A stretch of DNA of 64,000 nt from Bowmanella denitrificans (GTDB lineage: Bacteria > Pseudomonadota > Gammaproteobacteria > Enterobacterales > Alteromonadaceae): positions 496,001 through 560,000 of the forward strand of contig NZ_PEBU01000001.1 in assembly GCF_002887595.1 (NCBI RefSeq). Direction: 5' to 3'. Made by a program: the position numbers and the translations under genes. Positions 34,766-41,770 of the stretch are shown piece by piece. The notes under the pieces were generated by a model. It was given only the letters and a program-made list of their open reading frames with translations. It searched no databases and was not told the origin of the DNA. Each line of letters begins with the position of its first letter. Positions within the stretch are counted from its first letter, which is position 1.

Positions 34766-36514
34766 TCAGGCGGGAGCATCGCACTCCAATTTCTGTGAAT
34801 GCATTAAACGTCGATACAGGGTATCTGCTTTTTGGCTAAGCTCTCGGTGACTGCCATATTCCACCAGTTCGCCCCGATCTATAACCACCACCCGGTTTGC
34901 TTTAACTATTGTAGACAGACGATGAGCAATCATTATGGTGGTACGTCCCGCCATTAACCGGTCCAATGCATCCTGAACCAGCTTTTCGCTATCACCATCC
35001 AACGCACTGGTCGCTTCATCCAGGATCAGGATCCTTGGGTTACGCAACAGTGCTCGAGCAATGGCAATACGTTGTTTCTGCCCACCGGAAAGTTGCACCC
35101 CCCGGTCTCCCACCATGGTGTGGTAACCATCCGGGAAGTTGAGAATAAAGTCATGGGCATTGGCTTGCCTGGCTGCTGCTTCAACCTCCGCCTGACTGGG
35201 CCGACCACCAGGTACCGCAAACGCAATATTGTCGTACAAACTGCCCCAGAACAGGGAGGGCTCCTGTTCTACTATCGCCATTTGACTGCGCACATCTGCA
35301 AGATTTAGCGCAGCGAGTGGCTGCCCATCCAGCAAAATCCGGCCACTATTTGGTTGGTAAAATCCCAGCAACAAATTTGCCAAGGTGGACTTGCCCGCAC
35401 CGGAAGGCCCAACCAGGGCAATTTTCTCGCCGGGTTGAATAGTCAGATTAAAATTACTTAACGCCAGGTTTTGCGGGCGTTGTGGGTAACTGAAACTCAG
35501 GTGTTCAATAACGATATGCCCCTGTAAACACAACGGGGTCTGGCTAACTTTAGCGGGCACAGAACTGTCATCAATAATGCTGAAAATTCTGTCGGTTGCC
35601 CCCAGCGTTCGCATCCAATCGCTCCAGAAACCACTTACCGCTTCTGCAGAAGAAGCGACCATGGCGGCATAAATAACAAAGCTGGTAAGTTCTCCCACCG
35701 TCAACATTCCCTGGCTAATAAGGCTGCCGCCAAGCCACAATGTAAACAGCAGTGCCATAAACATCAGAAAAGATGCCAGACCATTAAACATTGCAAGGAA
35801 ACCTGTGCATGACAACGAGCTGTGCAAGGCCTTGTCTGTTGCCTGCTGATAATGCTGCTGTGCCAGCGACCATTGGTTAAACGCATGTACCAGCCTGGCA
35901 TTAGCAAAATTTTCATGAGCCACTCTGCCACATTCAGCCTGACAGTCTTGTATGGCCTGAGATCGAAGGCGAATGCGCTGGCCCAGCCACCGCCCCAGAA
36001 ACATACTGGTTGGAATAAAAAACAATAATCCCAAACATAGCATCGGTGAAATGCTCAGCAGCATAATCAAGCCACCAATACAGATGCATAGGGAGCGCAG
36101 TGAAATGGCCAGTCCCATGGTCAGGGTGTCATGCAAAACTTCCGTATCAGCATTCAATCTGTTGGTCATCTCACCGACATTATGCTGATCAAAAAAGGCG
36201 ATAGGCTGGCAGAGCAGAGACTGGTGCAGCAAAGTTCGCACTTTAGCCACAACGAGTAAGCCGGCAGACTCAAACAAATAGTATCGTAACGCAGCGGCAC
36301 CCGCCTGTAAGGTCAACAACACAAGCATCACAACTGCATAGTCTGACAGCCAGCCGCTCGCCATTGCCGCATCAATGTTGTCAATAAAGTGCGATAACGC
36401 TTTGGGATAATAAAGCTGGATGGCAATGGTAGTCAGCATTGCAACCAAGCCAAGAGCCAGTCTGGACGCCAGGCCTTTTAACAAAAACAGGCGTTTTAAG
36501 TGCGAGTTGCTCAA
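34766..36514 (-). CDS. ABC exporter (fused permease-ATPase) of the RiPP cluster
   Basis: A 582-aa half-transporter. The TMD covers about 15-300 with six helices; the NBD has Walker A GPSGAGKST (369-377), Q-loop VEQEPSLFWGSL, signature LSGGQ (475-479), Walker B ILILDE (495-500) and the H-loop His531. It belongs with lipid and peptide exporters of the MsbA/LagD type but has no N-terminal C39 peptidase domain, so leader removal must be done by another protein. It starts with TTG, overlapping the preceding stop by 4 bp (TTGA), and is the last gene of a seven-gene run beginning with two precursor peptides. Its likely cargo is the matured peptide. Confidence 0.9.
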   Translation of the reverse strand: MSNSHLKRLFLLKGLASRLALGLVAMLTTIAIQLYYPKALSHFIDNIDAAMASGWLSDYAVVMLVLLTLQAGAAALRYYLFESAGLLVVAKVRTLLHQSLLCQPIAFFDQHNVGEMTNRLNADTEVLHDTLTMGLAISLRSLCICIGGLIMLLSISPMLCLGLLFFIPTSMFLGRWLGQRIRLRSQAIQDCQAECGRVAHENFANARLVHAFNQWSLAQQHYQQATDKALHSSLSCTGFLAMFNGLASFLMFMALLFTLWLGGSLISQGMLTVGELTSFVIYAAMVASSAEAVSGFWSDWMRTLGATDRIFSIIDDSSVPAKVSQTPLCLQGHIVIEHLSFSYPQRPQNLALSNFNLTIQPGEKIALVGPSGAGKSTLANLLLGFYQPNSGRILLDGQPLAALNLADVRSQMAIVEQEPSLFWGSLYDNIAFAVPGGRPSQAEVEAAARQANAHDFILNFPDGYHTMVGDRGVQLSGGQKQRIAIARALLRNPRILILDEATSALDGDSEKLVQDALDRLMAGRTTIMIAHRLSTIVKANRVVVIDRGELVEYGSHRELSQKADTLYRRLMHSQKLECDAPA

Positions 36515-37074
36515 GACGCGACCTCCATTTCACTGCTAACCTCATCCATTTGCTGCATAAAGGACTGCCAGTCTTCATCGCCAATGGTACCCGCCGCCTG
36601 CAGATATCCGGCATGATCAATAAACAGATAAAAGGGACTGGACCAGGAGGGATTCAAAGATTGATAAGCTTTCTTGTCCAGTTTTAACAGGTGATCAATC
36701 AACGGACTGTCAGTTAAAAAACGCCGCAAACGCTTGTCCGGCTCGGTGCTGAGCAGCCAGAGCCTGACACCGGCCTGTTCGGCCAATGGTGGCAAAGTTG
36801 ACAGCTGTGGTAACTTCTCTCTGCATTTGTCACAACGACTGGATAAAAAAAGTAAAACCCTGGCCTGCTGATCTGCCTCAAGCTCTACTTTGCAACCACT
36901 CAGCCATTGCCTGGCTTTTGGCAGCACCAGCCGCTCTCCTGGTGGCACTTGCGTCAACGCAACAGGAGGCGGAGGATTATGGATACGATAATACAAATAG
37001 AATGTCAGTTTCAGATTGAGTGCTAATCCCAATGCCAACAGCAACAGGCAAAGATAAAGTAACGATTGCTCCAT
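36511..37074 (-). CDS. Membrane-anchored thioredoxin-like protein (MauD/TlpA type)
   Basis: A 187-aa protein with an N-terminal TM anchor (about 3-28) and an extracytoplasmic thioredoxin fold. The redox motif is CDKC (Cys81, Cys84) in VLLFLSSRCDKCREKLPQL, the TlpA/MauD position; the cis-Pro region is probably WSSPFYLFID. MauD-type proteins work with MauE in periplasmic disulfide formation. Its ATG shares a base with the mauE-like stop (TAATG), and the ABC exporter overlaps its own stop, so the three are translationally coupled. In this cluster it likely oxidises or isomerises the two conserved Cys of the peptide. Confidence 0.85.
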   Translation of the reverse strand: MEQSLLYLCLLLLALGLALNLKLTFYLYYRIHNPPPPVALTQVPPGERLVLPKARQWLSGCKVELEADQQARVLLFLSSRCDKCREKLPQLSTLPPLAEQAGVRLWLLSTEPDKRLRRFLTDSPLIDHLLKLDKKAYQSLNPSWSSPFYLFIDHAGYLQAAGTIGDEDWQSFMQQMDEVSSEMEVAS

Positions 37075-37604
37075 TAATGTTTGACTCCTGTCGTATCCCT
37101 TAATATTTCCATTAACTCATGAAAATGCATTAACAACGGGTTCAATGCCAATGCCAGGGCTGCCAGAAGAAGGAGTTCGGAAAGTAGCAAAGACGGTGGA
37201 ACAGGATTGAGTAAGTAAGTGACTGTCAGGCCAATCAGCAACAGATTTCTTAGCAAATCGAAGGCAGAAACGGGTCTTTGTGACGAACCAAAACAATGAC
37301 AACGGATCAGGTCTCCCTGCAGGTATGGCCAGGCTAGTCTTAGGGTAAAAAATGTGAGCATCAGCGATGCACACAGCATACTCCAGTACCCCAACCAATT
37401 GCTGAGCATCGTTATCGCCACCGCCCCCTCAATTAACGCCAGCGCGGGTCCCAACCAGTTGGCCAACGGCACAGGTACAGCAAAGGTTTCGTGCAGATTG
37501 CCACGAAAGGCTGACATATCCCGGCTTTTACTCCAGGCGGCCTGTAAAAACAGCAATCCAATCATGCAGCGGATCAGCTCACTAATATATACAGCGTCAA
37601 TCAT
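37074..37604 (-). CDS. MauE/DoxX-like redox-associated membrane protein
   Basis: A 176-aa protein with four to five TM helices and the MauE hallmark CxCFG: Cys102 and Cys104 in DLIRCHCFGSS, placed in a loop after TM3. The N-terminal RCMIGLLFLQAAWSK and FRGNLHETFAVP are also family features. MauE supports disulfide formation in the methylamine dehydrogenase small subunit and recurs in peptide-modification clusters. It overlaps the protease gene upstream by 8 bp and is immediately followed by the thioredoxin-like gene, forming a MauE-MauD-type pair. Confidence 0.87.
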   Translation of the reverse strand: MIDAVYISELIRCMIGLLFLQAAWSKSRDMSAFRGNLHETFAVPVPLANWLGPALALIEGAVAITMLSNWLGYWSMLCASLMLTFFTLRLAWPYLQGDLIRCHCFGSSQRPVSAFDLLRNLLLIGLTVTYLLNPVPPSLLLSELLLLAALALALNPLLMHFHELMEILRDTTGVKH

Positions 37605-38487
37605 GACAGTCCACCAAGCTGTGCCAACATCCTGCTAACATGGCATGGTTGCGCTGACGAACCAGTACACTTTTATTGCTGGCCAATAGGGCATCACACC
37701 ATGGCTCATCCGCAGAATTGCGTTGCGCGCCTCCTACGGTTGCCTGTAATTGACGAGAAACCTGCCAGGCTAAGGCTTGTACATCTTGATGGGTTACACA
37801 GTTCAGCCCCATTCTCTGCATTTCCTGACCACTCAGGGCATAGCCATGTGAATGATAGCCACTGACCAATTCTTCAATCAGTTGAGCCCGTGTTGCATCC
37901 TCTAAATGGGGTAATTGATAGGCAAGCAATTCCATGGCTATTTGTTTGATTTCAAGGGTCGTACGATAGAAAGCAGTAAGACTGGGCGGGAAAATGCTCT
38001 GACAAAGCAGTTGCAAGGATTCTTGCCTGGCCTGTTCGGCTTCAACACCAAACCACTCCTGACACATTGCGCCAAACAAACGAACGTCTTCACTGGACAT
38101 GGCAACTTCTTGTTCCGTTTCTGTGCCACCATGCAAGTGAGGGTCAATAGGGGAAAACATGGCTAACGGACCAGCAAGAATTTCATCGCCAACAAGGCAT
38201 AGCAAAGTCGCGGCAGATTGACACACATAAGGCACGATAAAACCCAGCTTATCGCAGTGCTGACGCAACAATAAGGCAATACGCCTGGTTGCATTCACTT
38301 CGCCCCCCCGGGCGTGAACTAATACGTCCAAACGCTCGCATGGGCCCATGCTTTGCAGTTGGTCGTACAACTGGGGTAACAACTCCATTTCCAGATGGGA
38401 GGCAGCCAGCACCAGGACTTTGCTGTTTCGCTGTTCTTCAACCGCACGAACTAACGAGAAAAACGACGTCGTTTCTAACTGCGACAT
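37597..38487 (-). CDS. SDH/ClpP-fold serine protease, candidate leader peptidase
   Basis: A 296-aa protein of the serine dehydrogenase proteinase/SppA-ClpP superfamily. The crotonase-like core shows VLVHARGGEVNATRRIALLLRQ, then VPYVCQSAATLLCLVGDEI with the likely nucleophile Ser91, then GPLAMFSPIDPHL, the conserved SPIDP turn. No signal peptide or TM segment, so it is cytosolic (or membrane-peripheral). Residues after about 240 look variable. It overlaps the ATP-grasp stop by 13 bp. Because the ABC exporter lacks a peptidase domain, this enzyme is the best candidate to remove the leader; a role in quality control or immunity is the alternative. Confidence 0.82.
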   Translation of the reverse strand: MSQLETTSFFSLVRAVEEQRNSKVLVLAASHLEMELLPQLYDQLQSMGPCERLDVLVHARGGEVNATRRIALLLRQHCDKLGFIVPYVCQSAATLLCLVGDEILAGPLAMFSPIDPHLHGGTETEQEVAMSSEDVRLFGAMCQEWFGVEAEQARQESLQLLCQSIFPPSLTAFYRTTLEIKQIAMELLAYQLPHLEDATRAQLIEELVSGYHSHGYALSGQEMQRMGLNCVTHQDVQALAWQVSRQLQATVGGAQRNSADEPWCDALLASNKSVLVRQRNHAMLAGCWHSLVDCHD

Positions 38488-39485
38488 TTTACTTCCTGTA
38501 TCAGAGTGTCAGCCAGGCAATCCAGCATGGTAAATTCAGGGATTAACTGTTCTACATAGAGAAACTGGCCGTTGGGGTTGTTCTCAAGAAAAACATATTC
38601 CCCCTGCTGAGTTACAACGATATCCAGCGCACTAAAGTTCAGGCCATAGCTTTTTACCAGAGCCAGGCAACGTTTCTCAACATCCGCAGGCAACTGGGTG
38701 GCTTCATATAAGATTTCTGCCGACATATCCCGGCTGTCTACCTTCGTTCTTTCATCATCCTGTGAATGGATTTTCGCGGCAAAGACATGTTGGCCAATAA
38801 TGGTGACTCGGAGCTCATACTCTTTATCAATGTAACGCTGAAAATGGCAAGGCACTTCGCGCACCGCATCCAAACAATCGAGCATTTCTTCACTCACCAA
38901 CGTAGTGGCAAGCCCGCCTGGCGTGTGCACGTCGCTGTCATTGACCTGATCTGCGCCGAGATCTGGCGAGGATAGGGTTTTGAATATCATTGGGCTGTGG
39001 AGCTGGTCAGCAAAGCTTTTCACGTCATCCGGGTAATTTGTCACTAGCGAGTCAGGAATACAGAAACCAAGGGCTTGGGCACGATTAAGTTGCTCGGTTT
39101 TCCACATTGCCCCACGTAAACTCAGGGGATGACTTATCCAGTAACAGTCCAGGCAATAAAGCCAGCCAAACATGGCTTGATCGGTTTCCAGCTTGGCAAA
39201 GGCACGTTCCTGAGCGCTCAAATCATCGCTGAAATAGCGGTAATCGGCTGGCTTACGCAGCCACACTGCTGCCACCTCCTCTAGTTTCAGGCTAGCTAAT
39301 GAAGGCAGGTGGGTGAGTTCACCCCGGACTTGTCCACGACTGAACGTGTGTTGAATATGGTAATCGCAGGGGAAATGATCCAGATTCACCCTGAAAGGCT
39401 GATGACCTTTGCGCTGTAATTTGCTGTCCAACAGATCTGCATGCAAATCATGGCTGTTGGTAATAATCAGGATTTTTTTTTGCAT
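38475..39485 (-). CDS. MvdC/MvdD-like ATP-grasp peptide ligase (graspetide maturase)
   Basis: A 336-aa ATP-grasp enzyme. Relatives MvdC and MvdD close omega-ester and omega-amide rings between Asp/Glu and Ser/Thr/Lys side chains of microviridins. Family marks: VAAVWLRKPADYRYF (the W-R-P motif), ISHPLSLRGAMWKTEQLNRAQALGF, IPDSLVTNYPDDV, the ATP-binding MIFKTLSSP, RYIDKEYELRVTIIG, then LDIVV and the metal-binding ENNPNGQFLYVEQ. The ATG at 39485 lacks a Shine-Dalgarno, and a perfect hairpin separates it from the precursor gene, suggesting lower expression than the peptides. Which residues it links is unknown. Confidence 0.88.
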   Translation of the reverse strand: MQKKILIITNSHDLHADLLDSKLQRKGHQPFRVNLDHFPCDYHIQHTFSRGQVRGELTHLPSLASLKLEEVAAVWLRKPADYRYFSDDLSAQERAFAKLETDQAMFGWLYCLDCYWISHPLSLRGAMWKTEQLNRAQALGFCIPDSLVTNYPDDVKSFADQLHSPMIFKTLSSPDLGADQVNDSDVHTPGGLATTLVSEEMLDCLDAVREVPCHFQRYIDKEYELRVTIIGQHVFAAKIHSQDDERTKVDSRDMSAEILYEATQLPADVEKRCLALVKSYGLNFSALDIVVTQQGEYVFLENNPNGQFLYVEQLIPEFTMLDCLADTLIQEVKCRS

Positions 39486-39500
39486 AGAATAACTTAGAAA

Positions 39501-39521
39501 GTCCCGGTCCTAGACCGGGAC
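39501..39521 (-). terminator. Perfect hairpin between precursor and ATP-grasp genes (attenuator or RNA-processing site)
   Basis: GTCCCGGTC (39501-39509), loop CTA, GACCGGGAC (39513-39521): a 9-bp perfect stem with 3-base loop, followed on the minus strand by CTTTCTAAG. The T-tract is short, so it is likely a partial terminator or 3'-end stabiliser giving more precursor than enzyme message, a common RiPP design. Confidence 0.7.
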
Positions 39522-39537
39522 AGGGTTGAAGGCCTAC

Positions 39538-39711
39538 CTAGCAATAAATGCCCGCATCACGGGCACCAGTGTAGATATTGTCAGCACGAGTAAAGCGGCC
39601 TGAACAACCTGCAGTTGATACTTTGCTTCTGACTTGCCAGGACTGCTTGGCAGGCGCAGATTGTGAAGCAACTTTAAAGGCAAAAATTTTATTATCTGAT
39701 TGTTTATTCAT
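39538..39711 (-). CDS. RiPP precursor peptide 1 (57 aa)
   Basis: A 57-residue peptide with a very strong ribosome site (AAGGAGAT) before the ATG at 39711. The leader has FAFKVA at 10-15, resembling the PFFxRFL recognition helix of microviridin leaders. The conserved part begins WQVR at 25-28, then AGCS (34-37), RAD (42-44), YTG (47-49), RDAG (51-54) and the final Cys57. Cys36 and Cys57 enclose a 22-residue core. The paralogue upstream keeps the same landmarks. Possible ester donors conserved in both are Ser37 and Thr48; acceptors are Asp44 and Asp52. I expect cleavage near Gly35/Cys36, but this is not proven. Confidence 0.85.
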   Translation of the reverse strand: MNKQSDNKIFAFKVASQSAPAKQSWQVRSKVSTAGCSGRFTRADNIYTGARDAGIYC

Positions 39712-39807
39712 GTCTATCTCCTTGAAATAAAAATTTCCAGACACAATCGTCCGACAAGCCAAACAGGCCTTACACACCTGGGCGAAAATAGTCTGGAACA
39801 GTTGTTA

Positions 39808-39831
39808 CCTTAGTCTTTGACAGATCTAAGG
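39808..39831 (-). other. Short hairpin between the two precursor genes
   Basis: CCTTAG (39808-39813) pairs with CTAAGG (39826-39831), with two further pairs inside. It lies just after the upstream precursor stop and could stabilise or process the transcript. Modest stem; function inferred. Confidence 0.4.
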
Positions 39832-39835
39832 GGGG

Positions 39836-40006
39836 TTAGCACCACATACCGGCATCACGACGACCGGTCCAGGGGTGATCTGCACGATAGTCCGGTAACG
39901 AGCAACCAGCTACGGCAACGTTTTTACGGACTTTCCATTGATTGGTGGATTTGGTTTTTTCTGCCAGTTGAAAGGCAAAAGGCTTGGTAGGGGATTGTTG
40001 TTTCAT
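39836..40006 (-). CDS. RiPP precursor peptide 2 (56 aa), first gene of the cluster
   Basis: Translated from ATG at 40006, with AAGGAG at ideal distance. The 56-aa product has PFAFQLA at 9-15 (leader motif), WKVR at 24-27, AGCS at 33-36, RAD at 41-43, WTG at 46-48, RDAG at 50-53 and terminal Cys56. Cys35 and Cys56 bound a 22-residue segment exactly as in precursor 1, while the residues between the shared blocks differ (LPDY against GRFT, HP against NI, R against A). This pattern, a conserved frame with variable loops, is typical of paired RiPP precursors. The small size, strong ribosome site and adjacent ligase make it a genuine gene despite its length. Confidence 0.86.
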   Translation of the reverse strand: MKQQSPTKPFAFQLAEKTKSTNQWKVRKNVAVAGCSLPDYRADHPWTGRRDAGMWC

Positions 40007-40333
40007 CTTAATTCTCCTTGATGATATCTATTTCTTTGTGAGCAAAAATCGCTCAAATCCAACATATCACTCCCCCCCTATCAGTCAACATTTTGTTAAC
40101 AATATCGCCACACATTTAATCAAACTAGTGAAAAAAAAGTTCGCTAACCTTTGACCAGCCTGGCATGGAAGAAACTGTATCAATTTGCAATCGTGGCTGT
40201 GCTTTCTATAGGGCCGTCGCAATTAGATTTACCAAGTAGAAAGACAAACATAGATAGCCGGGTCCCTTAATGTTCTGACATTGCCAATGAAGTTTGGCAG
40301 AATCACCGTATCAAGAGTAAGTGAGCACCCAAG
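40007..40333. other. 327-bp divergent region between the RiPP operon and gor
   Basis: Holds the RiPP promoter and palindrome at 40061-40100, a short inverted repeat GAGC-N7-GCTC in the RiPP leader (about 40041-40055), and presumably the gor promoter, for which I could not choose a convincing -35/-10 pair. A weak inverted repeat GCCAA-N6-TTGGC lies near 40285. No ORF or RNA gene seen. Confidence 0.6.
40061..40088 (-). promoter_or_regulatory. Sigma-70-like promoter of the RiPP operon
   Basis: On the minus strand TTGACT (40088-40083), a 16-bp spacer with a run of seven G, and TATGTT (40066-40061), about 55 bases before the precursor 2 ATG. An imperfect palindrome GTCAACATTTTGTTAAC (40084-40100) covers the -35 and could be an operator. 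No regulator gene is adjacent. Confidence 0.6.
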
Positions 40334-41683
40334 ATGCAAGAATTTGACTATATCTGTATAGGCGGTGGCAGCGGCGGTATCGCCTCGGCCAACCGCGCAG
40401 CCAGCCACGGTGCCAACGTTGCCCTGGTCGAAGCGAATAAAATTGGCGGTACTTGTGTGAATGTGGGTTGTGTACCCAAAAAGGCCATGTGGTTTGGTGC
40501 CCAGGTGGCCGAGGCCATTAAGCTCTACGCCCCGGATTATGGCTTTGACCTGACCCTGAACAATTTCAGTTGGAAAACCCTGGTGGACAGTCGCGAGGCT
40601 TATATTGAGCGTATCCACGGTTCATATGATCGGGTACTGGGCAACAACAACATCCAACGTATTCAGGGTTTTGCCCGTTTTGAGGATAGCAATACCATTG
40701 AGGTTAATGGCCAACACTATCGCGCCAAACATATTCTGATTGCCACTGGCGGCAGACCTAGCTGGCCGGATGTACCGGGTGCTGAGCATGGCATAGATTC
40801 GGATGGCTTCTTTGCCCTGCGCCAGCAGCCCAAACGAGCATTAGTGGTAGGTGCCGGTTACATCGCCGTTGAACTGGCCGGTGTATTACATAGCCTGGGC
40901 ACCCAAACCCATCTGGCGGTACGTAAAGAAAAGCCACTACGCAGTTTTGATCCTATGCTCAGCGATACTCTGGTAGAACTGATGGCGCAGCATGGCCCTA
41001 AGTTACATACCCACAGTGATGTACAGCGGGTGGATAAGCGCGGCGATGGCGCATTGGATGTCACCTTTAAAAATGGTCAGAGTTTACTGGTGGACTGCCT
41101 GATTTGGGCAATTGGCCGCAAGCCTGCCACCGATAAGCTCAATCTGGACAAAGTCGGGGTAGCCACTGATGCCATTGGCTACATCCAAGTGGATAAATTC
41201 CAGAACACCAGCACCCCAGGTATTTATGCGCTTGGTGACAACACCGGGCAAGTTGAACTGACCCCTGTGGCGGTCAAGGCCGGTCGCCTGCTGTCAGAGC
41301 GGCTGTTTAATGGCCAGAGCCAGGCCCATATGGACTATAACCTGGTGCCGACTGTGGTATTCAGCCATCCCACCATCGGCACCATCGGTCTGACAGAACC
41401 CCAGGCGGCTGAGCAGTATGGACAAGACAACATCAAAGTCTACAACTCCAGTTTTGGCGCTATGTACACTGCCGTTACACGCCATCGGCAGATTACCCGG
41501 ATGAAGCTGATTTGCGCGGGCCCAGAGGAAAAAGTGGTAGGTTTGCACGGTATAGGTTTAGGCATGGATGAAATTCTGCAGGGATTTGCCGTGGCCATAA
41601 AAATGGGCGCGACCAAAGCCGATTTTGATGCCTGCGTCGCCATTCACCCCACCAGTGCCGAAGAATACGTGACGATGCGCTAA
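40334..41683 (+). CDS. gor: Glutathione reductase
   Basis: A 449-aa FAD flavoenzyme (E. coli Gor 450) that reduces oxidised glutathione with NADPH. FAD site [16 protein letters not shown], redox-active disulfide [18 protein letters not shown] Rossmann motif [15 protein letters not shown] followed by Arg-containing [11 protein letters not shown] for NADPH choice, second FAD motif IYALGDN, and the C-terminal catalytic [12 protein letters not shown] with His-Glu pair. Length and start match the family. Divergent from the RiPP operon with no evident link, though both concern thiol redox. Confidence 0.97.
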   Translation: MQEFDYICIGGGSGGIASANRAASHGANVALVEANKIGGTCVNVGCVPKKAMWFGAQVAEAIKLYAPDYGFDLTLNNFSWKTLVDSREAYIERIHGSYDRVLGNNNIQRIQGFARFEDSNTIEVNGQHYRAKHILIATGGRPSWPDVPGAEHGIDSDGFFALRQQPKRALVVGAGYIAVELAGVLHSLGTQTHLAVRKEKPLRSFDPMLSDTLVELMAQHGPKLHTHSDVQRVDKRGDGALDVTFKNGQSLLVDCLIWAIGRKPATDKLNLDKVGVATDAIGYIQVDKFQNTSTPGIYALGDNTGQVELTPVAVKAGRLLSERLFNGQSQAHMDYNLVPTVVFSHPTIGTIGLTEPQAAEQYGQDNIKVYNSSFGAMYTAVTRHRQITRMKLICAGPEEKVVGLHGIGLGMDEILQGFAVAIKMGATKADFDACVAIHPTSAEEYVTMR

Positions 41684-41770
41684 AACAAATCAATTACCGG
41701 CGCTTTGAATACTTTACATAGGGCAGGCAGGGTAAACACCGATGTTTGCCCATAAACACTCCATAATTGT

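Noticed and set aside
40285-40300. Inverted repeat GCCAA-N6-TTGGC before gor as an operator
   Set aside because: Only 5-bp arms; too weak to claim on its own.
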